Translations under genes and position numbers: made by a program
The notes under the pieces: model-generated
The model's input: only the letters and a program-made list of their open reading frames with translations
Told to the model about the DNA's origin: nothing
Databases searched by the model: none
Assembly (NCBI GenBank): GCA_018716365.1
Contig: DVKA01000056.1
Span: 1-16,225 of the forward strand
Length of the DNA: 16,225 nt
From: Candidatus Caccocola faecipullorum
GTDB lineage: Bacteria; Synergistota; Synergistia; Synergistales; Synergistaceae
Direction of reading: 5' to 3'
Shown: positions 1 to 7,485 of the stretch, in pieces
Layout of the letters: every line of letters begins with the position of its first letter
Numbering within the stretch: position 1 is the first letter of the stretch

Positions 1-741
1 ACGGGGGCGCAGGAACGCATGATCCCGTTCCCGAACAACGACCTCCCCGGCGTATACGGAGCAGGAGCGGTACAGACTTTGATGAACGTCTACGGCGTCG
101 TGCCGGGAAAGAAAGTCCTCATGGTAGGCGCTGGCAATATAGGCCTTATAGTCAGTTACCAGCTGGCGCAGGCCGGAGTTGAGGTCGCCGCGGTAGTCGA
201 GGCGATGCCCAAAGTCGGAGGCTACTGGGTGCACGCCGCGAAGATAAGAAGGCTCGGCATTCCGATACTCTTAAGGCACACGGTCACCGAAGCGATAGGC
301 GACAGAGTGCTTGAAGGCGCGATGATACAGGAGCTTGACGACAAGTTCCAGCTTACGGGCGAGCCGAAGAAAATAGACTGCGACATAATCTGCATGGCGG
401 TAGGGCTTACCCCGACGACGGAACTCTTCTGGCAGGCGGGATGCAGGATGCGCTATGTGCCGCAGCTCTGCGGATATGTGCCGTACAGGGATAAAAACAT
501 GCGCACAAGCAACCCCGACATCTGGGTGGCGGGAGACGCCTCGGGTATAGAAGAAGCCTCGGCCGCAATGGTAGAGGGACGCATAGCGGGCCACGGGGCG
601 GCGAAAGCGCTCGGCCTTAAGGTAGAGGGAGACAAATTCTCCGAATACTGGACGAGGCTCGACCACCTCCGCGCAGGCGAAGTAGGAGAAAAAATACTCG
701 CAGGCATAGGCCAGGTAATGGTAGACGGATGGGAGGCGTAG
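1..741 (+). CDS. FAD/NAD-dependent oxidoreductase, alpha-type subunit of an amino-acid dehydrogenase complex (5' partial)
   Basis: The frame is open from base 1, before the first ATG at 19, and the residues in front of that ATG fit the family, so this is the C-terminal 246 residues of a longer protein. A second Rossmann dinucleotide motif (VGAGNIG, about residues 37-43 counted from the ATG) should bind NAD(P)H. A late segment, VAGDASGIEEASAAMVEGR, is the C-terminal FAD contact typical of this flavoprotein class. Known relatives are the alpha subunits of sarcosine oxidase, hydrogen cyanide synthase (HcnB), D-hydroxyproline dehydrogenase and dye-linked proline dehydrogenase. The next gene starts 3 bases after the TAG stop, so they are translated together. 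In such complexes this subunit passes electrons from the substrate-oxidising beta subunit. The N-terminal FAD motif lies outside the window, and the substrate cannot be read from sequence. Confidence 0.85.
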   Translation, partial: TGAQERMIPFPNNDLPGVYGAGAVQTLMNVYGVVPGKKVLMVGAGNIGLIVSYQLAQAGVEVAAVVEAMPKVGGYWVHAAKIRRLGIPILLRHTVTEAIGDRVLEGAMIQELDDKFQLTGEPKKIDCDIICMAVGLTPTTELFWQAGCRMRYVPQLCGYVPYRDKNMRTSNPDIWVAGDASGIEEASAAMVEGRIAGHGAAKALGLKVEGDKFSEYWTRLDHLRAGEVGEKILAGIGQVMVDGWEA

Positions 742-744
742 ACG

Positions 745-1257
745 ATGGGCTGCTGCGACAAGGAAAAACTATTCAACAGCGGGATACTCGTAGAACACTG
801 CGAAGGGGCGGTGCTTCCGCCGCAGGAGCAGTGGGAAAAGAAAAAAGGCGGCTACGTCGTAATAGAATGCCCGAAGCGCATACCGTGCAACCCCTGTTAT
901 ACGAGCTGCCCGACCGGCGCCGTTCTTCCCTTTGAAGACATAAACGACACGCCGAGGATAGACTACTCGAAATGCACCGGATGCGGCATCTGCGTATCGA
1001 GATGCCCTGGACTCGCCTGCTTCGTCATAGACCTGACCTACGCAGAAGACAAAGCCGTGATAAAGCTTCCGTACGAGCTTCTTCCCATTCCAGAAAAGGG
1101 GCAGACGGTAAAATGCCTCGGTAGAGACGGAAGCGAAATATCCGACGGAGAAGTAATAGCAGTAGCGGAGCCGTCGAAAGACAGGACGTACGTCGTAAGC
1201 GTGGTTATACCGAAAGAGAAATACGACGAGATACGCGCGATAAAGGTGGTGTGCTGA
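745..1257 (+). CDS. Ferredoxin-like protein with two [4Fe-4S] clusters, electron-transfer subunit
   Basis: This 170-residue protein carries two cysteine sets. The first is C42, C48, C51, C55-Pro; its first gap is five residues instead of the usual two. The second is the classical C77-x2-C80-x2-C83-x3-C87-Pro. Further cysteines occur at 3, 4, 19 and 92. About 65 residues after the clusters form a basic/acidic tail without a motif I recognise. GGGAGG at 731-736 sits 8 bases before the ATG. The gene lies between the FAD/NAD subunit and the BFD-like gene, so it is most likely the iron-sulfur wire of that complex. Role in electron transfer is well supported; the redox partner outside the complex is unknown. 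Confidence 0.85.
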   Translation: MGCCDKEKLFNSGILVEHCEGAVLPPQEQWEKKKGGYVVIECPKRIPCNPCYTSCPTGAVLPFEDINDTPRIDYSKCTGCGICVSRCPGLACFVIDLTYAEDKAVIKLPYELLPIPEKGQTVKCLGRDGSEISDGEVIAVAEPSKDRTYVVSVVIPKEKYDEIRAIKVVC

Positions 1258-1258
1258 A

Positions 1259-1528
1259 ATGGCGAAGGCAAACGTGATATGCCGCTGCGAAGAGATTGAG
1301 ATAGACGAAATACGCAAGTGGATCGCCGCGGGCTATACCGAGTTCGACGAACTGAAAAGGATATTGCGCGTTGGCATGGGGCCGTGCCAAGGCAGAGGAT
1401 GCAGAGATATTATTCTGCGCGAGCTGTCGAAGGCGACGGGCAAGCCTGTTGACGAGGTCCGCCCCGGAGTCATTAGGCCGCCTGTGAAGCCGATAAAAGC
1501 GAAATTACTTGCAGAAGAGGGAGAATAG
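1259..1528 (+). CDS. BFD-like [2Fe-2S] small subunit
   Basis: An 89-residue protein starting one base after the previous stop. It has the BFD/Fer2_BFD cysteine pattern: C8-x-C10 near the N-terminus and C43-x4-C48 within GPCQGRGC. The text DELKR..LRVGMGPCQGR matches the C-terminal [2Fe-2S] domain that is fused to the alpha subunit in many sarcosine oxidase or hydroxyproline dehydrogenase relatives. Here it is a separate gene. The proline-rich tail RPPVKPI is also typical of that domain. It should carry one [2Fe-2S] cluster and relay electrons between subunits. Family assignment is firm; partner assignment rests on gene order. Confidence 0.85.
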   Translation: MAKANVICRCEEIEIDEIRKWIAAGYTEFDELKRILRVGMGPCQGRGCRDIILRELSKATGKPVDEVRPGVIRPPVKPIKAKLLAEEGE

Positions 1529-1541
1529 GAGGTAGAGCGCT

Positions 1542-2690
1542 ATGACTGTAAAAACTGCCGATGTGATTATTGTTGGCGGAGGCGTGCATGGAGCCTCTAC
1601 CGCTTATGAGCTGGCAAAGGCCGGCGTAAAGACGGTTTTGTTTGAAAAGGAATATCTTTCTTCCGGCGGTTCCGGCCGTTCTGCCGCGGGGCTCCGCCAG
1701 CATTTTGGAACGGAAGTCAACCTTCGTATGGCGAAATACAACCTCTCTGTGTTCCCGACTCTGGAAGAAGAGCTGGACACGGGCATGAAGCTGGAGTTCA
1801 CCCAGTGGGGCTATATGTGGGTCGCATATTCCGATTCGTGCATGGATCAGCTGAGGAAGAACGTCAGCCTCCAGCAGAGCCTCGACATCCCGTCGGTGAT
1901 GCTGACGCCCGCGGAAATACATGAGCGCTGGCCGTATCTGAATCTTGACGGAATTATCGGAGCTGCTTTCTGCGGCGATGACGGACATATCAATCCACAG
2001 ACGCTGACGATGGCGTACGGGCATGCGGCGCGCAGGCTCGGAGCTGAGATAAAGACCTATACTCCGGTAGCGAAGCTTCTCGCCGAAAATGGGAAAATCA
2101 AGGGCGTAGTTACCGAGAGCGGAGAAGAGTGGCATGCGCCGAAGGTTCTGCTTTCGGCAGGCCCATGGTCCACGCCGCTTGCGGCTACGGTCGGCGTCGA
2201 GCTGCCGGTGTACCCGGAGCGCCATAATATACTTATCACCGAGCCTGTCGAAGTTTTCGACTGCCCGATGGTGCTCTGCCTCGACGACGGCGCGTATTTC
2301 AAGCAGTGCCCGAACGGAACGTTTATGTTCGGACGCGACGACCAAGACGAGCCTCATACGGTTGAGGCTGGGAACAGCGCGAAGTTCCTTGAGGGGGTTA
2401 CGAAGAGCGTCCTGAAACGTATACCGGCGCTCAAAGGCGTACGCGTCGTGCGCCAGTGGTCCGGCCCGTACGACAACACGCCCGACCATAACGCGATAAT
2501 CGACTGGACGCCGGTGGAAGGGCTTCTGGTCAACTGCGGATGGAGCGGCCACGGCCTCCAGTTCGGCCCCTCCGGCGGCCGCGTATGTAAGGAGCTGCTG
2601 CTTGGCGAAAAGCCTTTTGTCGACCTCTACCGTTTCCGCCTGTCAAGATTTGCGGAAAACGACCTGTTCTTCGAACCGGCATTTATTTAA
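1542..2690 (+). CDS. FAD-dependent amino-acid dehydrogenase, beta (substrate-oxidising) subunit, DAO family
   Basis: A 382-residue flavoprotein of the D-amino-acid oxidase/sarcosine oxidase beta family. The N-terminal FAD motif GGGVHGAS (12-19) is followed by an acidic residue near 36 (FEK) and the family segment SGGSGRSAAGLRQHFGT. The C-terminal FAD contact reads NCGWSGHGLQFGPSGGR, and GPYDNTPDHNAII is the usual motif before it. A near-perfect AGGAGGT at 1527-1533, overlapping the upstream stop, lies 8 bases before the ATG. Length and order (FAD/NAD subunit, ferredoxin, BFD-like, beta) fit the dye-linked L-proline dehydrogenase type of complex. Sarcosine, D-amino acids, hydroxyproline or opines are other possible substrates. 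It probably feeds electrons from an amino acid or secondary amine into the iron-sulfur subunits. Confidence 0.85.
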   Translation: MTVKTADVIIVGGGVHGASTAYELAKAGVKTVLFEKEYLSSGGSGRSAAGLRQHFGTEVNLRMAKYNLSVFPTLEEELDTGMKLEFTQWGYMWVAYSDSCMDQLRKNVSLQQSLDIPSVMLTPAEIHERWPYLNLDGIIGAAFCGDDGHINPQTLTMAYGHAARRLGAEIKTYTPVAKLLAENGKIKGVVTESGEEWHAPKVLLSAGPWSTPLAATVGVELPVYPERHNILITEPVEVFDCPMVLCLDDGAYFKQCPNGTFMFGRDDQDEPHTVEAGNSAKFLEGVTKSVLKRIPALKGVRVVRQWSGPYDNTPDHNAIIDWTPVEGLLVNCGWSGHGLQFGPSGGRVCKELLLGEKPFVDLYRFRLSRFAENDLFFEPAFI

Positions 2691-2708
2691 GTGTAAGCGT
2701 ATATAAAG

Positions 2709-2744
2709 AAACGGGAGCTGTCCGTATGGGCCGCTCCCGTTTTT
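2709..2744 (+). terminator. Intrinsic terminator after the dehydrogenase operon, possibly bidirectional
   Basis: A 10-bp perfect stem (2709-2718 with 2733-2742) encloses a second short stem with a GTAT loop. It ends in a run of five T on the plus strand. It lies 19 bases after the beta-subunit stop. On the minus strand it follows the stop of the ADP-ribosylglycohydrolase-like gene (2782), and the 3' flank there (GTTTCTTTATATA) is also U-rich, so one hairpin may end both convergent transcripts. Confidence 0.85.
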
Positions 2745-2781
2745 CTGTGTCCGTTGCCGTAATTCTGCCGCGCGTTGCCCC

Positions 2782-3951
2782 TCAGCTCCACTCGTCTCCG
2801 GCGGAGAAGAGCGGGTGTTCTTCTATCTCGAATCGGCGGCGCGGGGGGCGGAGGCCGTAGTCGTAGACGTTAATATCTCCCTCGGAGTAGTTTTCAAAGT
2901 AGAGGTCGAATCCGTTGCGGTTCAGCGCGATGAATGCGTCTTCGAATGATTTGAACGAAAGATAGTCGAAGATGACGGATGTGTCTGTGCAGAAACAGAC
3001 TACGGGGCCGGATTTTTTGCCGGAGCCGGCTACGAAGGCCCAGACCTCTTCGTCTGTTTCTGGCGAGCGCACCCACCAGCGGCAGGAGGACGGATCCAGC
3101 CTGAGCAGGCCGTGAGGCGCGCCGTTTTCGCATGGCTCGCCGGAGCTGCCCTCGACGGCGCAGGCGAAGAAGTTGTAACGTGAGCCGAGGTATTTTTTGT
3201 TGAACTCGTCCGCGACTTTGAGCGCCTCCTGCGGGAGCAGGACGCTGAGCAGAGAGACCCATTTTTCGGAGATGGGGCCGTAGAAGGCTTCCGCTACCGC
3301 TCCGGCGATGCAGGCCTGTGTGTCGGAGTCTCCTCCGAGCGAGACCGCGTTTCGCAGCGCGTCTTCGAAGGAGTCGGACTCAAGAAAGGCTATGAGCGCC
3401 TCGGGCACGCTGCCCTGACAGGTAGCGTCAAATTTATAGCTTTTTCTTATCTTTCCGACGGTACGGCTCAGGTCGTAGCCGAATTCCTTCTCTATATATT
3501 CTTTTATTTCGTCTTTGGACTTTCCCGTGCGCGCGAGAAATATCGCGGCGGCGACCGCTGAGGCTCCCTTTATTCCTTCTGGGTGGTTGTGGCTCGGTTC
3601 GGCGCTTTTCTTCGCCTCGGCCAGCACTTCGTCAAGCGTGTCGAAGGCCCAGGCGACGGGGGAGACGCGCATTGCGGAACCGTTGCCGAAGCTCTCACCC
3701 TGTTCTTTTTCGTCGGAGAGACACCATCTGAAGAATCGTTCTCCGTATCCGGCGTGAGGATAGCAGCGCCCCCAGTACTTGAATACCTCCATGTATCCGT
3801 AGCCGTGCAGTATCGCGTCCGCAGTCGCCAGCGTCAGGACGGAATCGTCCGTGAAGCGGCTTTTTTCGGATATGAAGTCGAATTCCTTGCTTTTATGCGG
3901 GGCGCGTTCAAAGACCGAGCCCACTATATCGCCTACGAGAGCTCCCAGCAT
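2782..3951 (-). CDS. ADP-ribosylglycohydrolase (DraG/ARH) family protein with C-terminal extension
   Basis: A 389-residue protein. Residues 1 to about 258 show the DraG/ARH metal-site motifs: GDIVGSVFE (7-15), FTDDS (33-37), GNGSAMR (89-95), SHNHPEGIKGA (120-130) and SLGGDSDT (204-211). These supply the acidic ligands for a binuclear Mg/Mn centre that removes ADP-ribose from proteins or small molecules. About 130 further residues follow, rich in aromatics and acidic residues, with no motif I recognise; typical DraG-domain enzymes end near residue 260-300. The start is 43 bases after the histidine-phosphatase stop on the same strand, so it is probably the last gene of the serine operon. The ribosome binding site is weak. 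The substrate (ADP-ribosyl-Arg, -Ser, a nucleotide or other) cannot be read from sequence. Confidence 0.85.
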   Translation of the reverse strand: MLGALVGDIVGSVFERAPHKSKEFDFISEKSRFTDDSVLTLATADAILHGYGYMEVFKYWGRCYPHAGYGERFFRWCLSDEKEQGESFGNGSAMRVSPVAWAFDTLDEVLAEAKKSAEPSHNHPEGIKGASAVAAAIFLARTGKSKDEIKEYIEKEFGYDLSRTVGKIRKSYKFDATCQGSVPEALIAFLESDSFEDALRNAVSLGGDSDTQACIAGAVAEAFYGPISEKWVSLLSVLLPQEALKVADEFNKKYLGSRYNFFACAVEGSSGEPCENGAPHGLLRLDPSSCRWWVRSPETDEEVWAFVAGSGKKSGPVVCFCTDTSVIFDYLSFKSFEDAFIALNRNGFDLYFENYSEGDINVYDYGLRPPRRRFEIEEHPLFSAGDEWS

Positions 3952-3988
3952 TTTGTATCACTCGCCTATTGACGTAGATTTTTCAATC

Positions 3989-3994
3989 ATTATA
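3989..3994 (-). promoter_or_regulatory. Possible internal -10 element before the ADP-ribosylglycohydrolase gene
   Basis: On the minus strand a perfect TATAAT directly follows the TAG stop of the histidine phosphatase gene, 38 bases before the next ATG. No recognisable -35 lies 16-18 bases upstream and there is no extended TG, so this may be chance. If real, it would free the last gene from the serine attenuator. Confidence 0.25.
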
Positions 3995-4639
3995 CTACAA
4001 GCCCTTTTGCTCGGGGCTTTCGAAGTTTCCGCCGAGATGCGCCGCGTCGCCCATGAGGCTCATTCTGGGCGCGCAGTTTTCCTTTACCTCGACGATCGTG
4101 ATGCTGCAGTTCGGTATCTGAAACCTGAAGAAGCTCGAAAGCGGGGCGTCGAGCCAGTGGCAGAGCAGGACTTTGATAACTGCGTCGTGCGAGGCCAGAA
4201 GAACGTCTCCTTTGTACTTTTTTGCCGCCGCTTCAACCGCCGGAACTGCCCTGCACACTATATCTTCGAGGCTCTCGCCGCCTTCACCGGGCATTTTCAC
4301 AGTTTCCGGCGCGGTATGCCAACGGCGGAGAAGCTCCGGCCATTCGGCCGCGACTTCGGTCGAGAGACGGCCCTCCCAGTCTCCGTGGTTGATTTCGGTA
4401 AAGGCCGGAATTTCGGAAAATTCGCCTGTTTCGCATTTCGACGATGCGAGTTCGGCGGTTTTCTTCGCGCGGTCCAGCGGGCTCGTGAGCACCGCTTCAA
4501 ATTTGTGTCCGGCGAGCCGTTCGCCGAGCATCCCGGCCTGCGCGAGCCCCTTTTCGTTCAGCGCGGTGTCCTGCTGTCCCTGAAAGCGTCCTTCGACGTT
4601 CCAGGCCGTCTCGCCGTGACGTATTACGAAAAATCTCAT
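3995..4639 (-). CDS. Histidine phosphatase superfamily protein; candidate metal-independent phosphoserine phosphatase
   Basis: A 214-residue phosphoglycerate-mutase-like enzyme. The phospho-acceptor histidine is in RHGET (H8), with R7, R57 (SPLDRA), E82 (TEINHGDWEG) and the second histidine H151 (ASHDAV) completing the pocket. The start at 4639 is chosen because the protein there opens directly with MRFFVIRHG, 4 bases after the serA stop, with AAGGA just upstream. The open frame further upstream (to 4759) only overlaps serA. The position directly behind serA and a class V aminotransferase suggests it performs the last serine step, phosphoserine to serine, as shown for PGM-like phosphoserine phosphatases of Hydrogenobacter. 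No classical HAD-type SerB is seen here. Alternatives are a cofactor-dependent phosphoglycerate mutase or a cobalamin-pathway phosphatase (CobC-like). Confidence 0.85.
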   Translation of the reverse strand: MRFFVIRHGETAWNVEGRFQGQQDTALNEKGLAQAGMLGERLAGHKFEAVLTSPLDRAKKTAELASSKCETGEFSEIPAFTEINHGDWEGRLSTEVAAEWPELLRRWHTAPETVKMPGEGGESLEDIVCRAVPAVEAAAKKYKGDVLLASHDAVIKVLLCHWLDAPLSSFFRFQIPNCSITIVEVKENCAPRMSLMGDAAHLGGNFESPEQKGL

Positions 4640-4643
4640 GTCC

Positions 4644-6290
4644 TTAACCCGCCTTTGTGAAGTCCACTGTGGCGACCCAGACCATGTCGCCGCTCTTGAT
4701 GAGTTCGCCGTTGAGGCTGTCGTTTGTCTCGCCGTCGATTTCGAGCGCGCCGAGCGCAAGACCGCTGCCTTCCTTGCGTCCGAGGGCGAAGTTCGCTATG
4801 TTGACGCCGGCCTCGCCGAGGATGCTGCCTATCTTGCCTATGACGCCGGGGCGGTCGTGGTTCTGGAAGATGAGCAGCTTGCCTGACGGTACGAAGTCCA
4901 CCCAGTAGTCGTTGACGCGGACTATTCTCTGGCGGCCCTCTTCCGTTATGGTAGCCAGCAGAGAGACGCAGCCCTTCGCGGTTTCGAGCTCTACCTCTAT
5001 CGTGTTTTTGTAGGTGCGCGGCTCGCCGTAGCTTTCATCGATGGAGATGTCCCTGTCCTTCGCAATCAGCGGCGCGAGCATATAGCTGACAGGCGTCCCG
5101 ATGCTGATTTCGAGCATACCCTTGAGTACGGCGATGGTGTAGGGGCGGAGTTTGTTAGCAAGGCGCTTTTCCTCGTCGTCGAAGAGCGGGCCGCGCAGCG
5201 TGACGTGGCATTTATGCGGTGCGGAGCCGCGTACCTGCGCGAGCTTCGCCGCGAGAAGGCCTATCTTGCGCGAGAGGCTTAGGTACATACGCTGGTCGCC
5301 GTTGAGGGCCTGTTCAAGGAACGGCAGGTTCACGGCGTGGTTGTACGGCTCGCCGCGCAAGACGCTGAGCATATTCTGCGCCGCTATGCGCGAGACTTCG
5401 GACTGAGCCTCGACCGTGTTGGCGCCGATGTGCGGCGTTATGACTATCCTGTCGGCTATGTCTTCCGCGAGGAATGGATGGCCGGGATTGAGCGGTTCCG
5501 ACGTGTAGACGTCTGTCGCAAAGCCGCCGAGGCGCTCGTCGCGCACCGCCTGAGCAACGGCGGCCTCGTCCACGATGCCGCCGCGCGCGCAGTTTACGAG
5601 GTACGCGCCGTGCTTGAATACGCGCAGCATACTTTCGTCTATCATGTTCGCAGTCTCTTCCGTGAGAGGCGTGTGTATCGTGACCATGTCCGCAAGAGAG
5701 ACTGCGCCCTCAAGGTCGCTCATGAGCTCGACATGGAGCGAGTCGGCTTTTGTGTGTGGAATGTACGGGTCGTAGGCTATTACCTCCATGCCGAAGGCGC
5801 GGGCGCGCTTCGCAACCTCGCTGCCTATCCTGCCGAGGCCGATGATGAGAAGCTTTTTCCCGCTGAGCTGGCGGCCGGTGAATTTGTTCCTGTTCCATTT
5901 CCCTGCATGGAGCGACGCGCAGGCCTGCGGAACCTTTCGCACTACGGCGAGCATGTTGGCCATCGTCAGTTCCGTCGCGGCGAGCGTGTTTCCGCTCGGC
6001 GCGTTGATGACGATTATCCCGTGGCGGCTCGCGGCCGGGAGGTCGATGTTGTCGACGCCGACGCCGGCGCGGCCTATGACCTTTAGTTTGCCTCCGGCCT
6101 CTATTTTCTTCTCGTCCATCGTCGTGCCGCTGCGTGTCAGCACAGCGTCCGCATCGGCGAGCTTTTCTATTATCTGTTCGTCGGTGAGGCCGAGCGCCAC
6201 TTCCAGTTCGACCTCAGGCGCGTTTCTGAATATGTCGAGGCCGGCCTCTCCGACCTTCTCTGTTACAAGGACTTTCCATTTTTTATCCAT
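4644..6290 (-). CDS. serA: D-3-phosphoglycerate dehydrogenase
   Basis: A 548-residue enzyme that oxidises 3-phosphoglycerate to phosphohydroxypyruvate with NAD+, the first step of serine synthesis. Domains: substrate-binding halves at about 1-98 and 290-318, NAD-binding domain with GLGRIG (151-156), an intervening ASB domain at about 320-455, and a C-terminal ACT domain opening with HDRPGVIG (478-485). Catalytic residues are visible: R236 in NCARGG, E265 in SEP, and H287 in PHIGAN. This is the long form, slightly over the usual 525-530 residues, in which the ACT domain normally senses serine. The ATG follows a GGACGG ribosome binding site. It begins 51 bases after the aminotransferase stop and runs into the phosphatase gene with a 4-base gap, so all are one operon under the leader at 7450-7691. 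Confidence 0.96.
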   Translation of the reverse strand: MDKKWKVLVTEKVGEAGLDIFRNAPEVELEVALGLTDEQIIEKLADADAVLTRSGTTMDEKKIEAGGKLKVIGRAGVGVDNIDLPAASRHGIIVINAPSGNTLAATELTMANMLAVVRKVPQACASLHAGKWNRNKFTGRQLSGKKLLIIGLGRIGSEVAKRARAFGMEVIAYDPYIPHTKADSLHVELMSDLEGAVSLADMVTIHTPLTEETANMIDESMLRVFKHGAYLVNCARGGIVDEAAVAQAVRDERLGGFATDVYTSEPLNPGHPFLAEDIADRIVITPHIGANTVEAQSEVSRIAAQNMLSVLRGEPYNHAVNLPFLEQALNGDQRMYLSLSRKIGLLAAKLAQVRGSAPHKCHVTLRGPLFDDEEKRLANKLRPYTIAVLKGMLEISIGTPVSYMLAPLIAKDRDISIDESYGEPRTYKNTIEVELETAKGCVSLLATITEEGRQRIVRVNDYWVDFVPSGKLLIFQNHDRPGVIGKIGSILGEAGVNIANFALGRKEGSGLALGALEIDGETNDSLNGELIKSGDMVWVATVDFTKAG

Positions 6291-6341
6291 TTCGTTCAGC
6301 CGTCCAATCTTCCGTTGATTTTGCGGGCAGTTATCGCCGCG

Positions 6342-7433
6342 TTATTTTGTCGTTTCTTTAAGTGCTTTATCGAAAGCGCCGAGTATCTCTGTAAGCTCTG
6401 CCTCGCCCCAGTCGCTGTAATGCGCGGAGCGGATGATTTTGCCTTTCAGCGCGCCCTGTCCGCCGGCGGTAGTCAGCCCCATGCGCGAAAGCGCGGCGCG
6501 GACGGCTTCGCTTTTGCCGCTCGGCGCGCTGAAGGCCGTTACCCCGGCGGAGCGAAGGGCGGGATCTTTTACGAGAAGCTCGAAGCCCATTGCTTCGAGG
6601 CCGGAGGCGAAGCCGTCCGCCCAGCGGCGGCGCTTTGCGAACCATTCGCGCGCTCCGTCTTTCAATATTATGTCGAGCGCCGCGTCGAGCGCGTAGTAGA
6701 GCGACACGGGCGGCGTGTACGGGTTTTCGTATGAATCTTTTTTCATATGTTTGAGATGAAGTTTGAGGTCGAAATAATAGCTTGGGCACTCGCGTTTTTC
6801 GAGTTCAGCAAGAGCGCGTTGCGAGAGCCAGACGAAGCCGAGGCCGGGCGGCGTCATGAGCCCTTTCTGGGAGGCGGTACAGAGGACGTCGATTCCCCAT
6901 TCCTCGGGGAAACATTCCATCGCCCCGGCGGAGCTTACGCCGTCGACCAGAATCAGCGGACGGTTCTCCTTCGGAAGAGCGGCGATTATTTCGCGGACGG
7001 GGACGGTTACTCCCGTTGATGTTTCGTTGTGCGTGATAAGCAGCGCCTTCGCGTCGGGGTGCGCGCGCAGCAGCTCCGCGGCGTCCTCAGGCGTCGGGGC
7101 GCTCCCTTCTGCGTAATCGCCGAAGATCCCATACGCGCCGGTGCGCAGCGCTATCTCGCGGAATCTTTTGCCGAACGCGCCGCAGGAGAGCGAAATGAAT
7201 TTATCGCCAGCGCCGAGAAAGTTGACCGCCGCGCATTCAAGCGCACCAGTTCCCGAAGAGGGGAGTATGACGACTGGCTGCGAACTTTCGAACAGACGGC
7301 CGAGCTTTTCCGATATTCCCATGAAGAGCGACGAAAAGGCGGCGCACCTGTGGCTCTCCATCTGCGCGGCCTCCGCTGCGAGGACGGAGGGCGGGACCTC
7401 GACGGGCCCGGGCGTCAATAAATATTTCCTCAA
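6342..7433 (-). CDS. PLP-dependent class V aminotransferase, likely 3-phosphoserine (or alanine/serine-glyoxylate) aminotransferase
   Basis: A 363-residue fold-type I enzyme. It opens with the family signature LTPGPVEVPP, then SSGTGALE (59-66), HNETSTGV (135-142), the PLP-ring aspartate D164 in LVDGVSSAG, and the Schiff-base lysine K190 in ASQKGLMTPPGLGF. It belongs to the AGXT/serine-pyruvate branch and not to the SerC branch. Members of this branch act as phosphoserine aminotransferase in some organisms, and with serA next door that is the likely job. Start: I chose TTG at 7433. An AAGGGAGGT ribosome binding site lies 8 bases upstream, and the protein then starts at the conserved RKYLLTPG. 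The in-frame ATG at 7487 would add 18 residues encoded by a transcription terminator and lacks a ribosome binding site. Confidence 0.88.
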   Translation of the reverse strand: MRKYLLTPGPVEVPPSVLAAEAAQMESHRCAAFSSLFMGISEKLGRLFESSQPVVILPSSGTGALECAAVNFLGAGDKFISLSCGAFGKRFREIALRTGAYGIFGDYAEGSAPTPEDAAELLRAHPDAKALLITHNETSTGVTVPVREIIAALPKENRPLILVDGVSSAGAMECFPEEWGIDVLCTASQKGLMTPPGLGFVWLSQRALAELEKRECPSYYFDLKLHLKHMKKDSYENPYTPPVSLYYALDAALDIILKDGAREWFAKRRRWADGFASGLEAMGFELLVKDPALRSAGVTAFSAPSGKSEAVRAALSRMGLTTAGGQGALKGKIIRSAHYSDWGEAELTEILGAFDKALKETTK

Positions 7434-7440
7434 GATAAAG

Positions 7441-7449
7441 ACCTCCCTT
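7441..7449 (-). promoter_or_regulatory. Shine-Dalgarno site that decides the TTG start of the aminotransferase gene
   Basis: The minus strand reads AAGGGAGGT here, with GGAGG 8 bases before TTG at 7433. It lies just beyond the U-tract of the leader terminator, so ribosomes can reach it only on read-through transcripts. Confidence 0.85.
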
Positions 7450-7485
7450 AAAAATAAAAAAGAGACCGAAAGAATCTCCGGTCTC
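7450..7485 (-). terminator. Leader terminator (attenuator) of the serine operon
   Basis: On the minus strand GAGACCG (7485-7479) pairs with CGGTCTC (7468-7462) around a 10-base loop, followed by T6-A-T5 (7461-7450). This is a canonical Rho-independent terminator. It lies downstream of a promoter but upstream of the first structural gene, whose ribosome binding site starts at the very next base. Such a position is diagnostic of transcription attenuation and not of an operon end. Confidence 0.92.

Noticed and set aside
1473..2552. Minus-strand frame (359 aa) opposite the DAO-family gene
   Set aside because: No domain is visible and it mirrors a well-supported flavoprotein.
4640..4759. 40-residue N-terminal extension of the histidine phosphatase
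   Set aside because: It is the serA 3' end read in another frame. The family N-terminus begins at 4639 with its own ribosome binding site.
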